Shown here one piece after another: positions 1-7,074 of a stretch of 23,434 bases of DNA. The position numbers and the translations under genes are program-made. This stretch comes from Candidatus Poribacteria bacterium (GTDB taxonomy: Bacteria > Poribacteria > WGA-4E > UBA9662), in contig PBVO01000054.1 of NCBI GenBank assembly GCA_002729015.1, forward strand, positions 50,213-73,646, in the 5' to 3' direction. How positions within the stretch are numbered: the first letter of the stretch is position 1; every line of letters begins with the position of its first letter. Below the pieces are notes generated by a model that saw only the letters and a program-made list of their open reading frames with translations, was not told the DNA's origin and searched no databases.

Positions 1-18
1 CATGATCAAGGAATCAAT

Positions 19-162
19 ATGAGTAAAAAAATAAAAAGAAAGCAACGCAAAGATAGAAAGAAAATCCAAGTCCGTAATCGGTCGAAAGCAAAAACGGTCG
101 AATCGAAACAATTAGTTCATGAAGTGGTAGAAGATGGTAGCTGCCAGAGTGGTTGTTGCTAG
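19..162 (+). CDS. small basic protein with Cys-rich tail (47 aa), hypothetical
   Basis: Short ORF (ATG to TAG) with a good Shine-Dalgarno site: AAGGA at 8-12, six bases before the ATG. The first ~30 residues are extremely Lys/Arg-rich (MSKKIKRKQRKDRKK...). The last six residues are CQSGCC, so three cysteines cluster at the C-terminus. No signal peptide or membrane segment. The basic head could bind nucleic acid or a ribosome and the Cys tail could bind metal or be redox active, but I do not recognise a family and assign no function. The support is the ribosome site plus the biased, non-random composition. Confidence 0.45.
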   Translation: MSKKIKRKQRKDRKKIQVRNRSKAKTVESKQLVHEVVEDGSCQSGCC

Positions 163-892
163 TAACTTGCCCATTTTTCCCTGTCAATTTGATCTTTAAA
201 ATCATCAAGGTTCTAAAATGTCAAGATCAATAATCTAATAGATGATTCAGCTAATGAGATACTACTTCCCCAGTATATTCCAAATAAATATGGAGCTGAA
301 GAAAACAAGAAACGGAAGTTAAATTGCCCCGACTCTAGTAACTTAAAGACTCGCGAAAATCGGGGCTAGTAAAATTACCCATCTTCGAGGGAGTTTTCGA
401 AACAGGAATTGTCACAAGGTCAGAAATTACGTAAAAATCCTGCACGAACCGATATAAAATATATCCCATACAGTATTAATGCCTGTAAACATATTCAATT
501 CAAGCAAAGATTGCAGACAGTCCAGCAGTAACCATTTTTAATGCTTTAGATGCCTTTTATAATCTGATATAAGACCAAGAAGTTGTGCCTATAATCCTCT
601 AAGTTCCTATTTAAACCAAAATAAAAAACAAATTTCTTTTACAACTGTAGTTGTTTGTGTTGCGGATAAATAAAGGTGCCGAAGAAATAAGGGAAATTGA
701 AATTAATAATGCCTCTGATTTACATTCCACGGCGAATTTAATGTTGGTCGATATACGGATAAGACCGAACATCGAGATGTCAGTAATACGAAATATCATG
801 ACTGGAATTCTCTGACAATCTAGAATAAAATATTACAGGCAAATCATAGATTATAAGGATATTAAATCAGTAAGTAATTATAGAGAACGATA
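163..892. other. gene-poor stretch, no supported gene
   Basis: About 730 bases, AT-rich. Only short open frames occur; the longest is a 62-codon minus-strand frame at 611-799 that has no recognisable motif. One hairpin is visible (326-366, listed separately). I see no tRNA, no intact ORF and no repeat array. Confidence 0.5.
326..366. other. inverted repeat, 7-bp GC-rich stem
   Basis: GCCCCGA (326-332) and TCGGGGC (360-366) are perfectly complementary and separated by 27 nt, in an otherwise AT-rich stretch. No T-run follows on either strand, so it is not a typical intrinsic terminator. Function unknown. Confidence 0.35.
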
Positions 893-1072
893 ATGGAATG
901 GATATATAAATTTATTGCTGAAAATTCACATGCTATTTATTGTTGGTCAATAGCATTATTAGTAGATGGATTAGCCATCGGATTTGTGATTTCAGTCGGT
1001 TATTTTTGGGACCAAGCATATCGACAAGGTTATGAGAAAGGGTACAAAGATGCACAATCAGATAACTATTAA
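893..1072 (+). CDS. small single-pass membrane protein (59 aa), hypothetical
   Basis: ATG-TAA ORF starting MEWIYKF. One clear hydrophobic segment (about residues 16-38: WSIALLVDGLAIGFVISVGYF) is followed by a soluble tail ending in RQGYEKGYKDAQSDNY. The layout of one TM helix followed by a short charged GYxxGY tail looks like a genuine small membrane protein. Only a weak ribosome site (GAGAA, about 5 nt upstream) is visible. The terminator-like hairpin right after the stop is oriented for the opposite strand. Family not recognised. Confidence 0.45.
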   Translation: MEWIYKFIAENSHAIYCWSIALLVDGLAIGFVISVGYFWDQAYRQGYEKGYKDAQSDNY

Positions 1073-1110
1073 AAAAACACTGTCTCCCCATGCACATATG
1101 GGGTAAACAG
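1071..1110 (-). terminator. candidate intrinsic terminator (minus strand)
   Basis: CCCCAT (1086-1091) pairs with ATGGGG (1098-1103) around a 6-nt loop, and an outer CTGT/ACAG (1080-1083/1107-1110) extends the stem across a small internal loop. Read on the minus strand, the stem is followed by TGTTTTTTT (complement of 1071-1079). It lies downstream of the broken minus-strand frame at 1340-1822 and could have ended that transcript. It also touches the stop of the small + strand gene ending at 1072. Confidence 0.5.
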
Positions 1111-1339
1111 AAATGAGAAAATAGGGATATTACAAGAATATATATTCATACGTACTAAACTATCCTATACAAATTCATTCCTTTAAACACCTTCCATTCT
1201 GAATTTAAAATCAAGGAAATAACAAACATGAACTTTCAGGGTAGTTGCTTTTTCACACTTCTATTCAATAGGTAGGTTTCGAATAAGTACAGTGTTTCCA
1301 CGTATCGAAGATGGCAGATAAACTATCTGTGATCTGGTG

Positions 1340-1822
1340 TCAGTTGGGGTTTGAACGCTGAGTCTTAACCGGATTTTTAGTACCGAGAACAAGTTTACAA
1401 ATATCCACAGAATTCAATAAAGTAATTTTCTTCTGCAGTAAATTTTCTATCATCCTGCTTGTTGGACCAAACAGTTCGTATAAATGGTCCCTCAGACTTG
1501 CGTGAAATATACGGAAATAGAAATTCGGGGAATCAAGCAATTTGATTTGTCTTCCTTCCTAATCCCAAAAACTTGATTTCGTCTTTCCGAAGGACATACC
1601 TTCCTTCAGTAGAGTGATTACGTCAAACTTAGCCCTTAATTTAATCTTTGAATCAAGGAGCGCCACATGCTGACATGTAGTTGAAAATATCCCGTAAGTT
1701 ACGATTTCTGATACAGAGTTTGATTGAATATAAGTAGCAATAGTCTCAGGTTTTGCGTCACAATAAGGGGTTTCGCTCTCATCTCTTTTTATCAGATACC
1801 GAAACTTTTCTACGTTTGTGTA
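1340..1822 (-). pseudogene. broken minus-strand reading frame with one internal TAG, family unknown
   Basis: On the minus strand one frame stays open from 1822 to the stop at 1340 except for a single TAG at 1559-1561, about 160 codons in total. The translation reads like a folded soluble protein on both sides of the stop. Upstream are segments such as KPETIATYIQSNSVSEIV and TTCQHVALLDSKIKL; downstream are KLLDSPNFYFRIF and RDHLYELFGPTSRMI. Composition does not change across the stop. There is no obvious start codon at the 5' end: in-frame TGA and TAG stops lie at 1823-1828, just after an in-frame ATG. The N-terminus therefore seems lost as well. This suggests a recently inactivated gene, or a sequencing error or stop readthrough. 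I do not recognise the family. The terminator at 1071-1110 lies 230 nt downstream. Confidence 0.45.
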
Positions 1823-1910
1823 TCACTACGTTTTCATATTTTTTGTGTTGTTCAGTCGATTTTTTGATAATGATTAGATGATTTAAAAAATGAATTAGTA
1901 ATATTTTTCT

Positions 1911-2498
1911 ATGATGCTTCCAGCTCACCTGCTATCTGGTATGGTTTGTGTCCATTTAGGACAAATGTCGGTCAAGCGTAAGAACGGTACACTGAGATGG
2001 CCAAATAATCTTCCTGAATGGACTTGTCTATCGATAGGGTTAGGTTATGCGTTTCTATCCCACGCGGTGATCGATACTTTAGCTATTTTTACTTACCACG
2101 ATTGTAGTCCTTCGGGGTCTTTATTTTCTCGCTCTGTGTTTTGGGGTTGGATGCTAAGCGGTATTATCATCATTGCTTGGGGGATGAGGATAGATACACG
2201 ATACGGCTATGGCATGTTAGTATCTACAAGCTATGATCTGTGGGACCACTATCTTCTACGCTTCGTAGATGGAGTTTTAGATGGATTTCCTGAAGGGTTC
2301 ATGGACCGGTATACCCATCGCTTCAAATGGCTCCAACTGCACCAATTAGAATGGTTAATATTGGATAATTTATTCAGCGGTGTCGATAGGCATTACGGAG
2401 ATCCAAGATTCTTAGTAGTGGAACTTATGTTCGTTGCAATCTTAATATTGAGTTTAAATTATTTACATCGATCAAGACCTCTAATCTCAAAAAAGTAG
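1911..2498 (+). CDS. membrane protein, remotely like the YdjM/DUF457 membrane-bound hydrolase family
   Basis: 195 aa, mostly hydrophobic. Likely membrane segments lie at about residues 42-62, 76-92 and 167-185. The segment SHAVIDTLAIFTYHD (50-64) resembles the sHxxlD pattern of the YdjM/DUF457 family of inner-membrane, metal-binding proteins. Further His and Asp residues follow (WDHY 111-114, DRYTHRF 132-138). Those families normally also carry an N-terminal HRxxTHS motif, which is absent here, so the resemblance is remote and no reaction is assigned. The ORF begins ATGATG with no Shine-Dalgarno site. It stands alone, about 200 nt before the DUF1592 gene on the same strand. Confidence 0.7.
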   Translation: MMLPAHLLSGMVCVHLGQMSVKRKNGTLRWPNNLPEWTCLSIGLGYAFLSHAVIDTLAIFTYHDCSPSGSLFSRSVFWGWMLSGIIIIAWGMRIDTRYGYGMLVSTSYDLWDHYLLRFVDGVLDGFPEGFMDRYTHRFKWLQLHQLEWLILDNLFSGVDRHYGDPRFLVVELMFVAILILSLNYLHRSRPLISKK

Positions 2499-2593
2499 TA
2501 TCAAACAGAAATATATAAAAATTTTATAAATAATATTCAGTACTATTTAAGAGATCAAAACTGATATTTCAAGGATATTTAATCTTTAGCCTC

Positions 2594-2623
2594 ATACATG
2601 CTTTCCTCTTGGAAGTCATGTAT
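2594..2623. other. strong hairpin between the membrane-protein gene and the DUF1592 gene
   Basis: ATACATG (2594-2600) pairs perfectly with CATGTAT (2617-2623). Inside it, after one mismatch and one T-G pair, TTCC pairs with GGAA around a TCTT loop. The 30-nt structure lies about 90 nt before the DUF1592 start. No T-run follows, so it may be a rho-assisted terminator of the upstream gene, a 5'-UTR element or an operator. Confidence 0.4.
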
Positions 2624-2711
2624 CGAGAGCGTTTGTTCTCATAATCTTTTCCGATAATAATACTATCGTTAAATATGTAATCTGATAGATTGTTATATTT
2701 TGGAAACAACT

Positions 2712-5192
2712 ATGCTGTGGAAAACCAAATCCATCGACAAGTACAAACTCATAATTTGGTTCATCTTTCTTTTTCTTGTTCAGGTGAAATTTGCACAAGG
2801 TATAGCAGCTGAAAATGATGCAAAAGAACAACTCAATCTTCACCTAGAAAAATTCTGTTTTCGGTGTCACGATACAAATGAAGCATATGCTGGTCTAGAT
2901 CTAGAATCGCTCATCACCGATCAGCCATTGATCAGAAATCGAATACAATGGGATCATGTCATTGAACGCTTGACATTGAATGATATGCCACCGGAAGGAG
3001 AATTGCAGCCGACCCAAACTGAACGTACCCGAATTGTAGAGGTTTTGAGTCAAGTCCTGAATCAGTTTGATTACTCAACAATACAAAATCCAGGTTTTGA
3101 ACCGATTCGTCGACTCACCAATCTGGAATATAACAACACAATCCGAGACTTATTTGGAATTGATCTCAAACCTGCTGCACGATTTCCTTCGGAACTAACT
3201 GGAATAAGCAGTTTTGAAAACTCTGCGAATACGCTATTCCTTCAGCCAGCATTGATGGAACGCTATATAAGTGCTGCAGACCGAGTAGTTGATCTTGCTT
3301 TGCCCCAATCTCCTAAAAGTGTTGACCACCATCGAGCACGCAAACAAATTTTCATTGTTGAACCCAGTAGTAACATCAGTAAAAAAAAGGCTGCAGGCCA
3401 AATATTGAACCACTTCCTGCTTCGATCTTATCGCCGCCCACCATCGACCGAGGAACTAAATCGTGTGAAGCATCAATTCGATCAAGCATCTCAATCTGGA
3501 CAGAGTTTTGATGAAGCTATAAAACAAGTGCTCAGATCTGTTCTCATCTCACCAAAATTTCTATTGCGAATTGAAGTTGGACAAAAAGGAATAGATGCCT
3601 ACCAAATCAACGATTGGGAACTTGCCACTCGTCTCTCTTATTTTTTGTGGTCGTCAATGCCCGACGACGAACTGTTTGATGTAGCCGCCGAGGGAATCCT
3701 AAGCCAACCAAAAGTTCTCAAATCTCAAATTGAACGAATGCTCTCCGATAGAAAGGCCGATACGCTCGGTGATGTTTTTGCTGCTCAGTGGCTTGGATTC
3801 CGATTTATTGGCTCGCGGGTAAGATTGGATCCAATTGAGGTTCCATGGTGCACCGATTCCTTAATGGACGCCATGCGAGCGGAATCAACGATGTTTTTTT
3901 TGTCGTTGCTTCGAAGTAACAGACCAATTGGTGAACTGGTCACCGCAGATTACACATTCATGAACGAAGAACTGGCAGGAGTGATTTATCGCAGAAATGA
4001 TATTAAGGGAAAGCATATGCGACGCGTCAAACTGAATAATCCCAGCAGAGGAGGCATTCTCACACATCCCAGCTTAATGGCGGTGACTTCAAATTATACA
4101 GAGACAAGTCCAATCAAACGGGGAAACTGGATTCTTGAGACTGTACTTGGCAAACCGGTTCCTCCGCCACCACCAAATGCTGGCGCTCTTAAAGAGGAGA
4201 TCGCAGAAAATTCTGATCTGACCTTTCGGGAAAAGCTCCAACTCCACTCCAGCAAACCAAGCTGTCGTAGTTGTCACAGTAAAATCGACCCGCTTGGTTT
4301 TAGCTTGGAGAACTTGGATTTTTTCGGACGGTGGCGAGATAATTATCGACTGCATGTCTTTGAGAGTGATGCAGAAGAACTGTTGGAGAAAATTTACGAG
4401 CTACGTAATCTAGATGGGCTGGAGTTCGAGAAACTTATCAATAACCTTGAAAAAACGGAGGAAAATATTGAAATCCTTAAACGACTCCGATGGATTCGTC
4501 ATTTGACCGAGGACGAATTAGAAAAAGAGGTATTTGAGAACCTGGATCCTCTAGAACGTGAGGAATTTCTAGAAGTCTTCTGGCATCTCGGATATGACGA
4601 GCCTGATAAAGAAGAACTCCTCTACCTCATTTTTAAACTTCGACAGATAGATGATATCGAAATGAAAAAACGAATTGAGAACCTTGAAGTCGATCCGGCG
4701 GAAAAGGATGAAATTGTTAAAGGATTGCATTGGGTTCGTATGTTGGATGATGATGAGGTCGAAGACGAGATCTTTGAAGTTCTTGATCGAGAAGAGCAAA
4801 AAGAAGTTTCAGAAATCCTTTGGGAACTTGGCCTTGGGGGGTACAAGGAAGAAAATGAGGAACGAGAGAAATCCGAGGTGCAAGAGGAAAACGAGGTAGA
4901 CTCCTTTGATCTTAAACCAATTGACACTCACGCCGTTTTACCAGATGGCACAACTTTCCATGGTCCCTCAGGGCTTAAGCAAATTCTAATTGAGAAGTAC
5001 CACGATGACCTAGTCCACCAAACGGTTTCAAAAATGATGATCTATGCACTTGGACGCCAACTCGAATATTACGACGAACCTGCGATTCACCGAATTAAAG
5101 AAGAACTGAAAGCAGATGATTTTCGCTTTCATACACTGTTACGCGGTGTTATAAGTAGCTATCCTTTTCAATATAAAAAGAACCCGCAATAG
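2712..5192 (+). CDS. DUF1592-family planctomycete-type c-type cytochrome with a large repeat insert
   Basis: 826 aa from the ATG (a TTG at 2700 would add four residues). Signal peptide at about 1-31. A heme c site CFRCH (C49, C52, H53) sits in the planctomycete cytochrome domain. It is followed by DUF1587 (~128-190, PIRRLTNLEYNNTIRDLFGI), DUF1595 (~227-290, SYRRPPSTEE), DUF1592 (~297-420, LATRLSYFLWSSMPDDELF), DUF1588 (~443-545, GGILTHPSLMAVTSN) with a second site CRSCH (C518, C521, H522), and DUF1585 (~736-824). This order is the family standard. The family is found paired with DUF1552 proteins and is presumed to act in the periplasm; its reaction is not established. Odd feature: between GRWRDNYR (~546) and PIDTHAVLPDGTTF (~736) there is an insert of about 190 residues where relatives have a short loop. 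It consists of two diverged repeats and an acidic tail. The next gene follows after 11 nt, so the two are probably cotranscribed. Confidence 0.93.
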   Translation: MLWKTKSIDKYKLIIWFIFLFLVQVKFAQGIAAENDAKEQLNLHLEKFCFRCHDTNEAYAGLDLESLITDQPLIRNRIQWDHVIERLTLNDMPPEGELQPTQTERTRIVEVLSQVLNQFDYSTIQNPGFEPIRRLTNLEYNNTIRDLFGIDLKPAARFPSELTGISSFENSANTLFLQPALMERYISAADRVVDLALPQSPKSVDHHRARKQIFIVEPSSNISKKKAAGQILNHFLLRSYRRPPSTEELNRVKHQFDQASQSGQSFDEAIKQVLRSVLISPKFLLRIEVGQKGIDAYQINDWELATRLSYFLWSSMPDDELFDVAAEGILSQPKVLKSQIERMLSDRKADTLGDVFAAQWLGFRFIGSRVRLDPIEVPWCTDSLMDAMRAESTMFFLSLLRSNRPIGELVTADYTFMNEELAGVIYRRNDIKGKHMRRVKLNNPSRGGILTHPSLMAVTSNYTETSPIKRGNWILETVLGKPVPPPPPNAGALKEEIAENSDLTFREKLQLHSSKPSCRSCHSKIDPLGFSLENLDFFGRWRDNYRLHVFESDAEELLEKIYELRNLDGLEFEKLINNLEKTEENIEILKRLRWIRHLTEDELEKEVFENLDPLEREEFLEVFWHLGYDEPDKEELLYLIFKLRQIDDIEMKKRIENLEVDPAEKDEIVKGLHWVRMLDDDEVEDEIFEVLDREEQKEVSEILWELGLGGYKEENEEREKSEVQEENEVDSFDLKPIDTHAVLPDGTTFHGPSGLKQILIEKYHDDLVHQTVSKMMIYALGRQLEYYDEPAIHRIKEELKADDFRFHTLLRGVISSYPFQYKKNPQ
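4374..4913 (+). repeat. two-copy ~80-residue coding repeat plus acidic tail inside the DUF1592 protein
   Basis: Copy A spans 4374-4610 (residues 555-633) and copy B 4611-4850 (634-713). Matching landmarks in the two copies are EELLxxIxxLRxxD, NLE, LxWxRxLxxDE, EDEIF/EKEVF, LDxxE and FWHLG/LWELG, with a one-residue gap before LxWxR. By eye about 35-40% of residues match, so this is an old duplication. The copies abut directly. A Glu-rich tail (to about 4913) then leads into DUF1585. The pattern suggests amphipathic helices, each copy ending in a W-x-L-G turn. Confidence 0.8.
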
Positions 5193-5203
5193 GTATCCAA
5201 ATC

Positions 5204-6559
5204 ATGAATTTTCCAAAGAAAATCTCCCGCCGAACGACGCTCAACGCATTGGGTGCAGCCGTTCTTTTGCCCGCTCTTGACATAATGCGACCATTCACGA
5301 CCAAGACCATTGTTGAATCAAAAAATACCAGCCGTCTGGCATATATCTATTTCCCAAACGGAATCCCACGTGGGACTTGGCATCCACAGAAAGTTGCACG
5401 TAATGGTAAGCTGCTAAAATTGAATGAATGGATGAGTCCTCTTGAGCCATTCAAGGAAGACATTATCATCCCGACAAATATCTGGACACCAGAGGGTAAT
5501 GGACATGGTGCGGGGACAGCAACATGGTTGACAGGGAATGACTATGATGAGCGAGAAGCCAATGCCGGTGGCATATCAGTGGATCAACTCGCAGCCTCGC
5601 GAATCGGATCGAAAACACTACTACCATCGCTAGAACTTTCGATACAGGGTGAGGGTTTTTTTTCTAACTCACTACCCCGAAACACAATCTCATGGTCGCA
5701 CGACGGTATTCCTCTGACAAGAGAAATTGAGCCTCGTGTTGTATTTGACCGTATGTTTCGACCGCTGTCTAGTGGTGTCAGCAATCAATCGGTGATAGAT
5801 ATGGTTCTTGCTGATGCCAAGTCTCTAAGAAAGTATGTGAGCAACGCTGATCAGCACAGGCTAGACGAATATTTTGATTCCATTAGGGCTTTAGAGAAAC
5901 GGATCGAATTTGCGGAAGAACAAACGCTTAAAATGCAGGGGGATAAAGCTCTCACTGATGCCTTGACCCGACCCAAGCCAGGCATTCCCAGCAACCATTC
6001 TGAATATGTGAAGCTAATGATGGACATGATTGTTCTGGCTTTTTGGGCAAACGCAACCCGTGTGGTAACTTTCATGTTAGACCACGGGCAATCAAATCGT
6101 TACTTCAATTTTATTGAGGGTGTTAAAGGAACATGGCACGCTTTATCTCATTATGGCAATGCTTCAGGAAAGACCGAAGACGATGACGGTACGACGTCCT
6201 GGGATTCAGTGGAATCGAAGCGGAAGATGTATGCTGAAGTCAACCGTTGGCATCATAGTCAGTTTGCTTATCTGTTGGGTCGGCTCAAAAACATTCGAGA
6301 ACCAAACGGTAGTACTTTGCTCGATAACAGCATGATTCTTTACGGAAGTAGCCTAGGCGATGGTGATGAGCATGACGAAACTGACCTGCCAACCATTATT
6401 GCCGGCAGAGGTTGTGGTACAATTAGGACTGGTCGCCAACTCAAGTTTTACAAACGTACCGATCTTTCGAGGCTTCACTTATCGTTTCTCCAACGAGTGG
6501 GCTTAAATATCAACGAATTCGGTACGGGGCTACAGGCAATCAACGAGCTAGCAAGATAG
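5204..6559 (+). CDS. DUF1552-family protein, Tat-exported
   Basis: 451 aa, within the usual family size. The N-terminus SRRTTLNALGAAVLLPAL (8-25) is a twin-arginine signal, as in most DUF1552 proteins (relatives usually read RRxxLRGxG). Family hallmarks include the segment YIYFPNGIPRGTW (48-59), the HGAGTATWLTG motif (101-111), and later VVTFMLDHGQSNR and GTWHALSHYG. The LYGSSLGDGDEHD segment near residue 380 is also typical. Export in folded form suggests a bound cofactor or metal, but none is established for the family. The start is the only ATG that gives the complete Tat signal; AGG nine bases upstream is a weak ribosome site. It lies 11 nt after the DUF1592 gene, the common pairing in Planctomycetes and relatives, which implies a joint periplasmic role. 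Confidence 0.93.
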   Translation: MNFPKKISRRTTLNALGAAVLLPALDIMRPFTTKTIVESKNTSRLAYIYFPNGIPRGTWHPQKVARNGKLLKLNEWMSPLEPFKEDIIIPTNIWTPEGNGHGAGTATWLTGNDYDEREANAGGISVDQLAASRIGSKTLLPSLELSIQGEGFFSNSLPRNTISWSHDGIPLTREIEPRVVFDRMFRPLSSGVSNQSVIDMVLADAKSLRKYVSNADQHRLDEYFDSIRALEKRIEFAEEQTLKMQGDKALTDALTRPKPGIPSNHSEYVKLMMDMIVLAFWANATRVVTFMLDHGQSNRYFNFIEGVKGTWHALSHYGNASGKTEDDDGTTSWDSVESKRKMYAEVNRWHHSQFAYLLGRLKNIREPNGSTLLDNSMILYGSSLGDGDEHDETDLPTIIAGRGCGTIRTGRQLKFYKRTDLSRLHLSFLQRVGLNINEFGTGLQAINELAR

Positions 6560-7074
6560 AAAGATCCAGAAATTGACCGCCAAAATCTTACCCACGTAGA
6601 GTCTGCCAATTTCATGTGTCTAAATGAAGGGCTTCGATGAACTAAAAAACTGACTTTCAAACTCAATACGATTGGGTCAGGCTTTCGACCGTATATGAAG
6701 ATAACTGGAGAGGTGTTGGAAATGAGTATGGGGATGATTCTCGCAACTGTAGAACTACCGAAGTTGCTTCAGAATGTAACCCTTTGGAGACAATCAAATT
6801 CTTAGAGCTTGACCCAATTCTCTCGGTTTACAATTTATGAAATGTAAAAAAGGTTCTTGGCTTCACCTTCATCGATATCTTGACAATTCAATAAATAGAC
6901 ATACATTTCTCTGTTAGTAAAATCTGAAATAGCAAAAGACACATTTAACTGCTTTCTATTCAACGATTTATTTAGAATAATCTCGTTTTAATTCAATTAA
7001 TATCTGATTTTCATATTCCAACAAATTCAGTCTTCCAACTGAGTCTCGTCTCAATAAGGAAATTATTCACTATC
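6560..7074. other. intergenic stretch before CotH gene 1
   Basis: About 515 bases, AT-rich, with no convincing gene. A + strand frame of about 55 codons ending at 6805 has no motif. No clear terminator follows the DUF1552 stop. A sigma70-like promoter candidate lies at 6880-6907. Confidence 0.45.
6880..6907 (+). promoter_or_regulatory. candidate sigma70-type promoter for CotH gene 1
   Basis: TTGACA (6880-6885) matches the -35 consensus; TACATT (6902-6907), 16 nt on, is a fair -10. It lies about 170 nt before the ATG at 7075 in an AT-rich leader. Such matches arise by chance in AT-rich DNA, so support is modest. Confidence 0.35.

Noticed and set aside
326..366. 7-bp stem that looks like a tRNA acceptor stem
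   Set aside because: Only 41 nt from end to end, with no D, anticodon or T arm and no T-loop sequence.
611..799. 62-codon minus-strand frame
   Set aside because: No motif, no ribosome site, Ile/Ser-rich as expected of random AT-rich DNA.
4675..4899. 74-codon + strand frame overlapping the repeat insert, which might mean a frameshift
   Set aside because: The main frame runs through without a stop and keeps both repeat copies in register; the other frame is a shadow.
4622..4927. 101-codon minus-strand frame, Ser/Arg-rich
   Set aside because: Antisense of the Glu/Asp-rich repeat insert of the DUF1592 gene; the serine richness is the mirror of GAA/GAG/GAT codons.
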